Below, one piece after another: positions 7,807 through 16,626 of a stretch of DNA of 40,490 nt. Location of the stretch: assembly GCA_004524725.1 (NCBI GenBank), contig SDNW01000009.1, forward strand, positions 1 through 40,490, read 5' to 3'. The translations under genes and the position numbers were made by a program. This stretch comes from Promethearchaeota archaeon. Lineage in GTDB: Archaea > Asgardarchaeota > Lokiarchaeia > Sigyniarchaeales > SOKP01. The first letter of the stretch is position 1, and the number at the start of each line of letters is the position of its first letter. Below the pieces are notes generated by a model. It saw nothing but the letters and a program-made list of their open reading frames with translations, did no database searches and had not been told where the DNA came from.

Positions 7807-9519
7807 TTATTGAAATTCTATTATTTTTCGAGTTTTTACTATTATAGGAAAAATTAATCCCATTAAGGATAATAGTAAGACATATAAAGTATATCCAGGA
7901 ATATTGGGAATAATTTCAACTGGAGCACATTGATTATGTTCGATTATGTTACCTATACAATCTAACTCTCTTATACAATCAATAGAATTTCTATAAAGGG
8001 TGTTAAAGGTTATTGTGTTATTATCACTAGAGTATAAATAAACCCCATAGCTATTGATATTAGCGATATTGCCTGAAATATAATTGAAATCACATCCAAA
8101 CATACATATTCCATGCCCTGAATTATAATTTGCGGTATTTTCTGTAATTAAGTTATTAGAAGATCCACTCAAATATATTCCATTATTATTGCGTGTTACC
8201 ATATTATCATTTATTGTGTTATTATTGCTATAATATATTTCAATTCCTGAATCTTGGTTATAATTTCCTGTGTTTTGCATTAAAGTGTTGTTTTGGCTAT
8301 ATGCTAAGGTGATGCCAAAATATCCATTACCATTTGCGATATTTTCTTTTATTATGCTATGATTACTGTTCCCTAAAACAATTCCTCGATTAGTATTATT
8401 ATTAGCGGTGTTATTGAATATATAATTGTTATTACTCTCATGTAAATAAATCCCATAGTCAGAATTATTAGATGCAAAATTATTAGAAATCTCATTATAA
8501 TCAGAAAAAAATAATGAAATGCCTAGTGTTCCTAAGGATGTATTTACCCCTGAAATGATTGAATGAGAGCAATTTATTAATATTACTTGTCCAGCATTTA
8601 TAAATTCATCTGGAGTCAGGGCTTCAACGTTAATGTAATCATAGACAGGTTTGTTATTAACTAAATTAGTTGAATCTATAGTATTTGTACTATATTCTTC
8701 GATTAAATCCCCAGCAATATCGATGCTGCATAGATCCATTAAATTACCTGAAGCGTAATTGTCATAATTATCCCCATTAAATGAGATTGCTATTTTATGA
8801 TTATTTAAAACATTATCTAATAATGTGTTAGCATTTGCTGCATGTAAATAGATTCCAGTCGCGCAGTTATTAGCTATATTTCCTCTAACATAATGTATAT
8901 CGCTAAAATATATAGAAATTGCAATTTCATTATTGTTTGCGATATTACCTGAGATGGTGTTGTTGTCGCTAAAAAAACTGTGTATACCCTTTTCATTATA
9001 ATGTGCGTTATTTTCTAAAATTGAATTATTATCGCTGGACAACAGGAAAATTCCAGAATAATAATTATACAAACATGTATTATTAATGACTTTTCCATTA
9101 TTTACATGATCCAATTTAATTGCCGCGTGTTGATAATCTGAGCTTGAATTATAAAGTGTGCAGTTGCGAATTATAAAATAGGCGTTTGAATTCTTTATTT
9201 CAATACATGTGTTAGTATTTTGCCCATTAATGGTGACGTTTTCAATTATATATGGATCATTCCAAGTGCCAGATCCCGAACACCAATCGTAATTATCAGC
9301 AGTATAGGACCAATTTTTATTCGATATTGTATCATCTATCGATATTGGCGTCCCCATTAAATTCCAGTAGTCATTAGTAGTTAGTGAGTAGATATCGAAT
9401 TTAGCATTTTCTAGAAAAAATGAATCAAAAGAAATAGTTAGATAATAATTAGAACTAATCAAGAGAATTACTATATACCCGAGAATTGTCAAAACATTTC
9501 TTTTTTGAGTATTTTTCAT
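7807..9519 (-). CDS. NosD-like right-handed beta-helix surface protein
   Basis: The frame opens at 9561 with a TTG, but the ATG at 9519 is preferred because it puts a normal signal or anchor sequence (MKNTQKRNVLTILGYIVIL) at the N terminus and lies downstream of a TATA-like ATATTATAAG. The product is then about 570 aa. A cap with WCSGSGTWNDPYIIENVTING and FIIRNCTLYNSS is followed by more than a dozen short NosD/PbH1 repeats of the type NNTI-x-x-N-x-A-x-x-N-x-x-x-GI-x-L-x-x-S, which build a right-handed beta helix. The C terminus is IPGY, a hydrophobic helix, then basic residues, a tripartite signal like archaeal PGF/PEF-CTERM anchors. Asn-x-Ser/Thr sites are frequent, as expected for a glycosylated exported protein. 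It shares its cap and repeats with the double-helix protein at 29198-32197. Confidence 0.85.
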   Translation of the reverse strand: MKNTQKRNVLTILGYIVILLISSNYYLTISFDSFFLENAKFDIYSLTTNDYWNLMGTPISIDDTISNKNWSYTADNYDWCSGSGTWNDPYIIENVTINGQNTNTCIEIKNSNAYFIIRNCTLYNSSSDYQHAAIKLDHVNNGKVINNTCLYNYYSGIFLLSSDNNSILENNAHYNEKGIHSFFSDNNTISGNIANNNEIAISIYFSDIHYVRGNIANNCATGIYLHAANANTLLDNVLNNHKIAISFNGDNYDNYASGNLMDLCSIDIAGDLIEEYSTNTIDSTNLVNNKPVYDYINVEALTPDEFINAGQVILINCSHSIISGVNTSLGTLGISLFFSDYNEISNNFASNNSDYGIYLHESNNNYIFNNTANNNTNRGIVLGNSNHSIIKENIANGNGYFGITLAYSQNNTLMQNTGNYNQDSGIEIYYSNNNTINDNMVTRNNNGIYLSGSSNNLITENTANYNSGHGICMFGCDFNYISGNIANINSYGVYLYSSDNNTITFNTLYRNSIDCIRELDCIGNIIEHNQCAPVEIIPNIPGYTLYVLLLSLMGLIFPIIVKTRKIIEFQ

Positions 9520-9776
9520 TAAGAAAAACTCTGTTTTGTTGTAATTTGTTGAATTAATCAATTCTTATAATATTTGATCATTTTATCTTTTCGAATTAAT
9601 CAGATAAATGAATAATATTGTAATAAAAATTGAGAAATTTAAACTAATCTGGTAATATTATATCATATCAAATGCAAATCATATGAGTTCAATTTAGGAA
9701 ATTAACCAGAACTTTATAAATTTGGATGATTTTGTCTAATTTTATTATTCAAATATGTTAATAAGATTAAATAGCT

Positions 9777-10583
9777 TTAGATTCGCAAAGTTTTAGGGAA
9801 GATTTTTTTTACCCTCCCTAAAGTTGAGATATACCAAAGATACATACAATATTTAATTTTCTTACCAAATGGCTTAGCAAAATTCATATGTCCCAGATTT
9901 CCAGGAAAGAAGACTCCGCCTCCGTCTGTGATATCTTGACATACTGAATTTCCTTGTTCATCAATTAAGTATTGAGTGATCGCGTATTTTTCATCATCTA
10001 TACAAAAAATGTAAACTTCAGGGAATTCTGGATGAATATGTGGAAAAATCTCTTTATCGTCAGCCGATTCTGTTTCGATATTGACACTTGTCACAACTCC
10101 CTGTTTTAATGCTTTAGTAGGGATATTGGTAAATCCCGACATGAAATAGCCATTCTGAATAGTGGTCCATACGGTTCTATAGGTTGCCATTCTTCTTTCT
10201 GAACCGAATTCCCCTCTAGGAACAAATTTATCTAAGGAAAATCTTTGCAGTTCAAATTCTGCGGTAACAGGGTCTTCAACACGGCTATAATAGAGACATA
10301 TTTTATGTTTGTGTTCCTTCTTTGATGTTAAACGGATATTCACTTCTCGATTTGGTGGTAAGAAAAAGATATCAAATGGATGCAATTTAAAGATTTCATT
10401 TTGAAACTTTAGTTCACAATCTCCTTTTAATACACAGCAATTTAAGATTTCATTGTCCTCAGTGAAAATATTAAAATCTTCCTTAAAATAGAAGTATTGG
10501 AGCTTATTATTATCTATTTGTCGTGTAATGGTTTTTGATTTGGGATCTTCAAAAAAAAAATTTAGCATTTCAGATTTTTTCAT
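9777..10583 (-). CDS. Bicupin of the KduI/IolB type
   Basis: The 268-aa product is a two-domain cupin. The N-terminal cupin (about residues 30-100) has ELKFQNEIFKLHPFDIFFLPP. The C-terminal cupin has PHIHPEFPEVYIF with His182, His184 and Glu189, then GHMNF with His232, the metal-binding set of KduI (5-keto-4-deoxyuronate isomerase) and IolB (5-deoxyglucuronate isomerase). Both enzymes isomerise uronic-acid-like sugars during pectin or inositol breakdown. The length fits (about 270-280 aa). No other sugar-degradation gene is adjacent, so substrate and pathway remain open. The next gene upstream on the same strand codes for an arrestin-like protein 29 nt away, and the two are probably co-transcribed. 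Confidence 0.75.
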   Translation of the reverse strand: MKKSEMLNFFFEDPKSKTITRQIDNNKLQYFYFKEDFNIFTEDNEILNCCVLKGDCELKFQNEIFKLHPFDIFFLPPNREVNIRLTSKKEHKHKICLYYSRVEDPVTAEFELQRFSLDKFVPRGEFGSERRMATYRTVWTTIQNGYFMSGFTNIPTKALKQGVVTSVNIETESADDKEIFPHIHPEFPEVYIFCIDDEKYAITQYLIDEQGNSVCQDITDGGGVFFPGNLGHMNFAKPFGKKIKYCMYLWYISTLGRVKKIFPKTLRI

Positions 10584-10612
10584 GCATCATCAACAAAATA
10601 TGATTCTAATAT

Positions 10613-11818
10613 TTAAAAGAAATCCGAAGATAATGGTGATTGGATTCTGATGGATCTCTGAGAATTATCCTCAATGATAGAGATTAAAGCAGAGATATTT
10701 TGTTTTGAGGGGTATTCTACTTCTTTTTCCTCGCCAACATCCCACTCCTTAAAGCCACTTATAACAGGTGCGGATTCAAATAAAGCTTCTTGTAGCCCAA
10801 TCAGCTTAACAGTTACTCCTTCAAGTTTATCTTTTGAGATATTTTTAATCCGAAGCCGATATTTTTCTAAATCGGAATCAATGGAGACAATTTTATAAAT
10901 CTTCTGAAATTTCGAGGAAACGCCTTCAAACAAGGATGGAGCACTTCCCGATGCTTTCGAAAATAAATCAATATCCTCCTTCTTATCGGTAATTGGTGAA
11001 GAAGTGATCGTAATGGGAATGTCAAACTTGATTAGCTCTCGTCCCGTCTTAGGTTTGGCTAATACTTGTAAGAACCATTTGGAATAGTCTCCAAAATTAA
11101 ATCCCCAATTTTCTTTCTCTTTCGGTTCCCATAAATAATTATGTGTCGGTTCTGCGATTTCTGGCACCTTCAATAAGAGATATCCTTTATCGATATCGGA
11201 AGTTTTGGCATCCCCCGCTATGGCAGGAGGTAATTCCTCAACTTTACGGCAATTCTGACCGTATGCCTCGCAATAACAGATTACATTAGCCTCCTGGAGC
11301 AATCTGATTTCGATTTGCTTTATAACCTCTGAAGTAAAATTAATTTTAATTGTTTCTCCCGGTTTAAAAATATCTTTCGAGATCATTAAATTTAACCCCG
11401 ACATCGAAAATGATATGGGATTCGGTTTTTTATTCAGAGTTCCAGATTCTTTAGTTTTAATAAAAATCTCATGAGTTTTATGGATTAAGAGGTCATCCTC
11501 CTCAGGATTAAGTGGGTGGGGTTGTCGTAGAGTGAGTTGGACTTCATAATTTAAATTACGACTCTTAATGGTTGGGACCACATTAGTATTTATCAATAAA
11601 GCCCGATCGCGATAATACTCGCCTGCCTCAAAACTCCCTTTTGAAAAAATCTCACTCTTGGCAATTTGAATTTCTTTTAAGCATGGAGAGTGCGCAAGTA
11701 ATCGAACTCCAGACCATAATATTGATGTGTCCTCATCAAAATGGAACTTAGTCCTTACATTTAATTTTTCGCCTACATAAACCGACCCATCGTTTAGATC
11801 GCTAAGTTCTAATTTCAT
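10613..11818 (-). CDS. Arrestin-like beta-sandwich protein
   Basis: The 401-aa product appears all-beta and has no signal peptide. Two successive sandwich domains are suggested. The first (about 1-135) has the G-S-V-Y-x-G-E-x-L-x-V strand seen at the start of arrestin and Spo0M-like domains. The second (about 140-290) opens with LNLMISKDIFKPGETIKINF and IRLLQEANVICYCEA, the order of strands in arrestin C domains. A third beta segment (about 310-393) resembles the C-terminal extension of the FrhB-type protein at 20937-22430. Arrestins and Vps26 recruit and sort membrane proteins in eukaryotes, and arrestin-like folds have been noted in Asgard archaea. Function here is inferred from fold resemblance only. 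It probably forms an operon with the downstream cupin. Confidence 0.55.
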   Translation of the reverse strand: MKLELSDLNDGSVYVGEKLNVRTKFHFDEDTSILWSGVRLLAHSPCLKEIQIAKSEIFSKGSFEAGEYYRDRALLINTNVVPTIKSRNLNYEVQLTLRQPHPLNPEEDDLLIHKTHEIFIKTKESGTLNKKPNPISFSMSGLNLMISKDIFKPGETIKINFTSEVIKQIEIRLLQEANVICYCEAYGQNCRKVEELPPAIAGDAKTSDIDKGYLLLKVPEIAEPTHNYLWEPKEKENWGFNFGDYSKWFLQVLAKPKTGRELIKFDIPITITSSPITDKKEDIDLFSKASGSAPSLFEGVSSKFQKIYKIVSIDSDLEKYRLRIKNISKDKLEGVTVKLIGLQEALFESAPVISGFKEWDVGEEKEVEYPSKQNISALISIIEDNSQRSIRIQSPLSSDFF

Positions 11819-12041
11819 GTGCTATAAAACTATTGAGAGATTATTATATTTATAATTAATATAGAATTTAATAAATATTTTTTATTATTCCCTTAGGTTA
11901 ATTCTAATGATTACTTAATACTTTCGTAATCTCAAATCAATATTAAATTAATTAAGGTTAAAGTTTTGATCTCTTGATATAGTTTCGGGTTTAAGAAATT
12001 TTTTTTACGAGATTCGAAACCTATAATTTTAATCGCATCTT

Positions 12042-12050
12042 TTATATAAT
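12042..12050 (+). promoter_or_regulatory. TATA box for the HAD gene
   Basis: TTATATAAT lies 20-28 nt before the proposed TTG start at 12070. It places the transcription start at or next to that codon and favours a leaderless mRNA. Confidence 0.5.
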
Positions 12051-12069
12051 AATAGCATTCTATGGTAAA

Positions 12070-12783
12070 TTGATACACGTGAAACAAAATCATACTATAA
12101 AAGCGGTCTTATTCGATTTAGATGGCACATTAATTGATGTAGATTTAAAAAAGTTCATCCCTGGGTATTTAAAACTCCTATCGGAAAGTATAGCTCATTT
12201 GGTTCCACAAAAAAAGGTAATATCAAAGTTATTAAAAGCTTCTGAAGCTGTAAATAATAATGATGGGACTCAAACCAATGATTCAAGGTTTGCTGAAATT
12301 TTCTTTCCGCTGGAAGGATTCACACGGGAAGAAATACAACCTTATTTTGATGAGTTTTATGAGACTAAATTTGTAGAACTTAAGAAGTTTACTAAAAAAA
12401 AAGAAAGTGCTCGTCATGTAGTCCAACATGTGTTCGAGAAAAATTTAAAGGCCGTTGTAGCTACAACACCCGTCCTGCCTTTGACTGCAATAAAACAGAG
12501 ACTTGATTGGGCTGGAGTAGGTGACTTTAATTTTGCATTGATCACTCATATAGAAAATTCACGTGCAAACAAGCCAAATCTTATGTATTATGAAGAAATT
12601 ATTGATTTCTTAGGAATTCCCCCGGAACATTGTTTAATGGTCGGAGATGAGGCAAAAGATATGGTCGCCGCAAAGATTGGGTGTCCTACCTTCCTTGTGG
12701 AAAGCTCAAATACAGATCTAACTCAAAGTATCCTTGAACCATCTTATCAAGGAAATCTGGAAGATATTTTAAAGATATTGTAA
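12070..12783 (+). CDS. HAD-superfamily phosphatase-like hydrolase
   Basis: The 237-aa product has all four HAD motifs. Motif I is VLFDLDGTL with nucleophile Asp16 and acid/base Asp18, motif II is the VVATT region, motif III is the Lys of RANKPN, and motif IV is MVGDEAKDMVAA with the paired acidic residues. A helical cap (about residues 30-110) lies between motifs I and II, as in phosphoglycolate-phosphatase-like enzymes. The likely chemistry is Mg-dependent phosphate-ester hydrolysis; the substrate is not predictable. The start is TTG at 12070 or GTG at 12079; the spacing from the TATA box allows either. It is followed after 23 nt by the GNAT gene, so the two probably share a transcript. Confidence 0.85.
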   Translation: MIHVKQNHTIKAVLFDLDGTLIDVDLKKFIPGYLKLLSESIAHLVPQKKVISKLLKASEAVNNNDGTQTNDSRFAEIFFPLEGFTREEIQPYFDEFYETKFVELKKFTKKKESARHVVQHVFEKNLKAVVATTPVLPLTAIKQRLDWAGVGDFNFALITHIENSRANKPNLMYYEEIIDFLGIPPEHCLMVGDEAKDMVAAKIGCPTFLVESSNTDLTQSILEPSYQGNLEDILKIL

Positions 12784-12806
12784 TTAACGTCCTAATATTA
12801 TTGATT

Positions 12807-13709
12807 ATGAATTATATTACCTTAGATTCAGATAATTTAAAAAACGTTTATAATTTGTTTAAAAGAAATAGGATTACGTCGTTAATTCCTTTTGAATACT
12901 TTAAGCAAGGAACTTTACAAGACGAAGATTTTGACCCTGAGCTTACTTTCATCGTAGAAAGTGAGGATACACGAGAAATAATTGCAGCTTTTATCGCCGT
13001 TATCCGATCCAGCATCTCAGGAAAATGTTGTTATCTGAAAGCGTGTTTAGTGGATAAGGAATCTCAGCGAAAAGGGATTGGCACCCAGCTACTTAATGAA
13101 CTAATCTCAAGAGCTCGCTTGAAAGGAGCAAAAATTATATCTTATGGGGATTCTATCCCGAACTATTGGCAACCGGGAGTAGATTTACGCCATACAAGCC
13201 TCTTTTTTTTCTTAAAAAAGTACAAATTTCGCACCTTGAGAATGCGACAAAATCTTACTGTAAATCTTAAAAAATTAGAAATAAGTCCAAAAAAAAGCTA
13301 CGGAGAGTATTCCTTCGTAAGAATTAGGAAAAATGATTTTCAAAATTTGCTTGATTTCGTGAAAGCAAACTTTCCGGGTGGAACATGGGCAGAAGAAGTT
13401 GCACTTACTTTTCAATATCATCCACCAACCACTTTTGTAGCAAAAGACACTCAAAGTAAGATTATTGGCTGGTCGAGCCATAGTCAATTATTTCCAGGTT
13501 CTTTCGGTCCGACGGGGGTATTGCAGTCACTCCGTGGCAAAGGAGTTGGGAAAGAACTTTTAAAATGGGCCTTATGGGATATGAAGCAAAATCAAATTAC
13601 CAAGGCAACGATTATGTGGGTGGTAGGAGATACCATCAAATACTATTCTAAGGTTATTGATGCCTATATTTTCCCAGTTTTTATTCCAATGAGAAAAAAA
13701 TTATCATAA
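12807..13709 (+). CDS. Tandem GNAT-family N-acetyltransferase
   Basis: The frame opens at a TTG at 12801, but the ATG at 12807 is the simpler start and gives a 300-aa protein. It contains two GNAT folds. The N-terminal one has CLVDKESQRKGIGTQLL with the acetyl-CoA-binding Q/R-x-x-G-x-G/I pattern. The C-terminal one has GVLQSLRGKGVGKELLKWAL, where LRGKGVG is the same pyrophosphate-binding loop. Both loops look intact, unlike many two-domain GNATs where one copy has decayed. The acceptor could be a small amine or a protein amino group. It follows the HAD gene closely and overlaps the convergent UroD-like gene by 6 nt. Confidence 0.82.
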   Translation: MNYITLDSDNLKNVYNLFKRNRITSLIPFEYFKQGTLQDEDFDPELTFIVESEDTREIIAAFIAVIRSSISGKCCYLKACLVDKESQRKGIGTQLLNELISRARLKGAKIISYGDSIPNYWQPGVDLRHTSLFFFLKKYKFRTLRMRQNLTVNLKKLEISPKKSYGEYSFVRIRKNDFQNLLDFVKANFPGGTWAEEVALTFQYHPPTTFVAKDTQSKIIGWSSHSQLFPGSFGPTGVLQSLRGKGVGKELLKWALWDMKQNQITKATIMWVVGDTIKYYSKVIDAYIFPVFIPMRKKLS

Positions 13710-14882
13710 CTTATTGGATGGTAAGGGAGGAACTACATCATCGCGCCAATTTTCAGGAACAGGATGTTCCCACCACTCTTCGGGAATCTCTAAATACGAT
13801 CCAAAACGATTCACTCCTTTTTGAAAGGCTTTAATGTTTTTTCGAGGGACACCTAAATCTTTAGGATTATCATAAAAATACGCACCATACCCTCCGTGTT
13901 TCGTCCCTAAATTTCGAATCATGTGCCAGACTTCTCTCTCAACTTCCTCGGGAGTACCTAATGTATAGATTGATTGAATGTTCACACACCCCCAGAACAT
14001 TATTTTTCCGCGGTACTTATTAAGATCAGGATACCCACTCATTCGAGGACTGTCTAATTCAATGGCATCCAAGCCCCACTCGATTAAATAAGTGAGTAAT
14101 GGATCTATCTTCCCACAGCAGTGGTGATGTACCTCCAAACCTAATTTATGAGCTCCATCGATAATAAAACGATAGGATTCCTCATGTATCTCCTTGAATG
14201 TTTTGGGACTAAAATAAGGTCCTGTTTGGGCACCTAGATCATCCACTACCCACAGTCCGTTTGCTTTAATCCCATACTTTTGAGCATATTTTGCAACATC
14301 TACATGATATTTCGCAACAATCTTCAAAGCTTTCTTGAGCTTCTCTGGATTCTTTCGATGATCCACTAAATATCTTTCAAAACCTCGCATATTAGAGATC
14401 ATTTGAGAAGGTCCATTGCAATTTAAATGGAGAGTAATATACTTTTCTTCGCTAAGATTATTTTGAAGCTTGATGGCAGACTCATAGCGTGTCTTATCGC
14501 TTGCATCGGGAGTATATTTAGCAAAGTAATCGTCAAAATCGTTCCAACTACGAAGAGAGGGTCTTCCTGGATGTCCTTTATCTTTATCCCCACCTTTCAA
14601 ATTCCAGATACATCCAAATTCATCTATCTCTTCATGGGGTATTTTTTTCCAATTATACCCCTCATAGTTAGGATTTTTTCTTGCCCATTCGGGTCGATCC
14701 CAATCGTAGAATCCCCGAATGTAAGGAAATAATCCCTCTTCATTGTCATTCCATCCTGGTTTCCAATTTTTAGAATGAGTAATGGGTAGTGGAAAGATGT
14801 CACCACTTACCATATTGAAGACAGGGATTTTATCGGGATCGTTAAACTTCAACGCTGCTTTAACGCGTTCTTTTGAATTCAT
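13704..14882 (-). CDS. Uroporphyrinogen decarboxylase (UroD/MtaA)-family methyltransferase-like protein
   Basis: The 392-aa product starts MNSKERVKAALKFNDPDKIPV, a typical opening of the UroD superfamily, and folds as a TIM barrel. The segment VHHHCCGKIDP (251-261) contains the H-x-C-G zinc-ligand motif of the MtaA/MtbA corrinoid:CoM methyltransferases, and is followed by GLDAIELDSPR and KIMFWGCVN. The N-terminal Arg pair of true UroD is not evident, and no haem-synthesis gene is nearby. Transfer of a methyl group from a corrinoid protein is therefore more likely than porphyrin decarboxylation. Related proteins act in O-demethylation and methylamine or methanol use. No corrinoid protein is adjacent. 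Its leader holds a 15-nt element also present before the tiny gene at 15091-15228. Confidence 0.8.
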   Translation of the reverse strand: MNSKERVKAALKFNDPDKIPVFNMVSGDIFPLPITHSKNWKPGWNDNEEGLFPYIRGFYDWDRPEWARKNPNYEGYNWKKIPHEEIDEFGCIWNLKGGDKDKGHPGRPSLRSWNDFDDYFAKYTPDASDKTRYESAIKLQNNLSEEKYITLHLNCNGPSQMISNMRGFERYLVDHRKNPEKLKKALKIVAKYHVDVAKYAQKYGIKANGLWVVDDLGAQTGPYFSPKTFKEIHEESYRFIIDGAHKLGLEVHHHCCGKIDPLLTYLIEWGLDAIELDSPRMSGYPDLNKYRGKIMFWGCVNIQSIYTLGTPEEVEREVWHMIRNLGTKHGGYGAYFYDNPKDLGVPRKNIKAFQKGVNRFGSYLEIPEEWWEHPVPENWRDDVVPPLPSNKL

Positions 14883-14894
14883 TTTTTAATGTCC

Positions 14895-14909
14895 ACATCA
14901 AAGCGTTAT
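14895..14909 (-). promoter_or_regulatory. Shared 15-nt leader element, copy 1
   Basis: On the minus strand ATAACGCTTTGATGT lies 12 nt upstream of the ATG of the UroD-like gene. It is about 30 nt downstream of the TATA-like TTTTATAAAA at 14936-14945, so it should overlap the transcription start. An identical 15-mer precedes the gene at 15091-15228. Confidence 0.4.
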
Positions 14910-15090
14910 ATCTTAAGAGAAATACTATGATTGATTTTATAAAAAATTATAAATTACTTTTCGATATACTGAGGAAAGAGGGAGGGAGAGAGATCATTGG
15001 AAGTAAAACTAAAAATCCACCTTATCAATCAACTACTTTGCTATAAAAAAGAAGAAAGGAAATATTGTATCAGATTTTTTCCTTCATTAA

Positions 15091-15228
15091 TTATGAGGGA
15101 TTTTTATCACCATGTGAAGATGGTGGATTAGAAACTGAGTCGCCGTTTTTAGTTAACTTCGATTTGATGCAATCTTCGCAATATTTTAGCCATATTTCCG
15201 AATTTTTTTCCGATTTGTGGTCAGTCAT
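15091..15228 (-). CDS. Tiny hydrophilic protein with a C-x-x-C motif (45 aa)
   Basis: An ATG-initiated frame of 45 codons gives a hydrophilic peptide starting MTDHKSEKNSEIWLKYCEDC. The C-x-x-C pair at residues 17 and 20 could bind a metal, and the tail is rich in Ser, Pro and Lys. It was not recognised. Its reality is supported by the upstream region: the 15-nt element shared with the UroD-like gene sits 3 nt before its ATG, with an AT-rich TATA-like stretch about 30 nt further up. A frame on the opposite strand (15065-15268) is an alternative but has a TTG start and no motif. Confidence 0.45.
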   Translation of the reverse strand: MTDHKSEKNSEIWLKYCEDCIKSKLTKNGDSVSNPPSSHGDKNPS

Positions 15229-15231
15229 TTT

Positions 15232-15246
15232 ACATCAAAGCGTTAT
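15232..15246 (-). promoter_or_regulatory. Shared 15-nt leader element, copy 2
   Basis: ATAACGCTTTGATGT on the minus strand is identical to the copy at 14895-14909. It lies 3 nt upstream of the ATG of the 45-aa gene and should overlap or directly follow the transcription start. Confidence 0.4.
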
Positions 15247-15469
15247 TAATGTAAATTCAAATAATTAACTGAATTACTCTGTTTTAAACTTTTTCAAAAC
15301 CTATGTTTTTACACATATATAGTACGACAAAAACTTGATTGTACTCTCATGATACATTTTTGAGATCAAATAAATTTATTTGTGAGTAATTTGCGATATT
15401 CATTTTTTACAAAACAGATCAAACCGTTTATAAAATATGATTAGGGAACAAAATGAGGATGCGAACAAG

Positions 15470-15667
15470 TTAATCTAAATCTTCCTTGATAGTGCCATCC
15501 GGAAGCATATTGTCGGGATGATATTGCCCCTTTTCCTCCATTTGATACCGAATGCAATCATGATTATCAACTAAGCAATAATTTTCGACCCATTTTTTAT
15601 CCAATTTACCCCTATCCACGTAAAACTTTATCGGACAGCAGTAATACCATTTACAAATCTTTTTCAT
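15470..15667 (-). CDS. Small Cys-rich conserved protein (65 aa)
   Basis: The product has five cysteines: one in the CKWYYCCP opening and two more directly after it, then one in VENYCLVDNHDC and one at its end. These are followed by RYQMEEKGQYHPDNMLPDGTI. The order C-K-W-x-x-C-x-P ... W-V-E-x-Y-C ... C-x-R-Y-x-M-E-E-x-G ... M-L-P-D-G matches a short conserved family that I have seen in archaea and anaerobic bacteria. Its function is not known to me, but metal or Fe-S binding is plausible. It is complete, cytosolic, and stands alone between AT-rich gaps on the same strand as the 45-aa protein. Confidence 0.72.
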   Translation of the reverse strand: MKKICKWYYCCPIKFYVDRGKLDKKWVENYCLVDNHDCIRYQMEEKGQYHPDNMLPDGTIKEDLD

Positions 15668-16020
15668 AGGAGTATAGGAAGAAAAATTTCAAACCCTTCT
15701 TAAAAATTAGCATTTTTAACCCATATATTCATATTATTGGGAGCATAGCCATATAACACAGGTTTTTATTAAGGAGTTAATATCTTTCCAATTTAACCTT
15801 GCTTATTTTCAGAATTAAGCAAAAAAAAATCACTTATTATCTTAGTCATTCGTTTAATGCTATTGGTTTTTCATCAAAAATCTTCTATTGTTATATAAAA
15901 CAATGGAATCATGAGAATTTGAATATTACATCCCAAAATAATGGAAAAAAAAAAGAGGAATGTTCTACTCCTCACTAGATAGTTAGTAATTGAGATAAAT
16001 CGTTATCCACGCAACTAATC
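15668..16020. other. Intergenic gap with a hairpin terminator only
   Basis: This 353-nt AT-rich stretch lies between two minus-strand genes. Apart from the hairpin and T-run at 15945-15973 I see no gene, RNA or repeat in it. Confidence 0.5.
15945..15973 (-). terminator. Hairpin plus T-run terminator
   Basis: On the minus strand GAGGA, a 9-nt loop and TCCTC are followed directly by ten T residues. This looks like a bacterial-style intrinsic terminator and lies about 50 nt after the stop of the membrane-protein gene at 16021-16626. Confidence 0.6.
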
Positions 16021-16626
16021 TTAATTACCTTTAGTACTAGAACTCCCTAACTGATTAAATTTTGCAAGTTTTAAATATCCCATCAATTGCAGGATTGTCC
16101 CTACGACTAAAGTAACAATTAAGAAGCCTAAAACAAACATTAAAGCTCCCTGATGTAATTTTTCACTTCCTTCAATCGCTTCTGTAGTTATCATCTCTGG
16201 AAAAGTTCCTTTCGTTTCCTCTAAATATTTTTTAAAATTATTCCAAGCACCCATTTCAAGAATACCGCTAATTAACAATAACACAAATCCTAACCCTACC
16301 GCAATTAAGACATATAAGGCATTCTCGAGTCCTGCATATATCAGTGCCGATAAAAAGCCTATCAACCCTCCATATACAAAGAACATTCCAAAGAATCTTA
16401 ATATAAATGCAGAAGTAAATTTAGATCGAAATTCATATAAGAACCTATTGTTTGTTTTAAAAATCACATTCTTGATATTACTCAGTGCAAGAAATGTGAA
16501 TATTAACTGTCCGAACCCTGCTAAAAATGAAACATACGGGATGATGCCAAGTATCGTGCAACCCGCTACAATTTGGACATTTTTACCGAACTTATAAAAC
16601 TCATGATTTAGATCGATTTCAGACAT
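16021..16626 (-). CDS. Multi-helix membrane protein, paralog 1
   Basis: The 201-aa product has four or five predicted membrane helices (around residues 18-50, 72-92, 98-122 and 157-186), separated by short charged loops. It is related along most of its length to the protein at 16868-17602. Shared features are the FGKN start segment, the FRSKF/YxxAFxLR loop, a GGL(V/I)G helix, an EM(G/K)AW motif, and the ending QxMGYxKLAK. It lacks the C-terminal zinc ribbon of its neighbour. The layout resembles archaeal DUF996-type membrane proteins, but that name is uncertain. Function is unknown. Confidence 0.75.
   Translation of the reverse strand: MSEIDLNHEFYKFGKNVQIVAGCTILGIIPYVSFLAGFGQLIFTFLALSNIKNVIFKTNNRFLYEFRSKFTSAFILRFFGMFFVYGGLIGFLSALIYAGLENALYVLIAVGLGFVLLLISGILEMGAWNNFKKYLEETKGTFPEMITTEAIEGSEKLHQGALMFVLGFLIVTLVVGTILQLMGYLKLAKFNQLGSSSTKGN

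Noticed and set aside
15065..15268. 67-codon open frame on the + strand
   Set aside because: It starts with TTG, has no recognisable motif and overlaps a better-supported minus-strand small gene with an ATG, a C-x-x-C pair and a shared upstream element.
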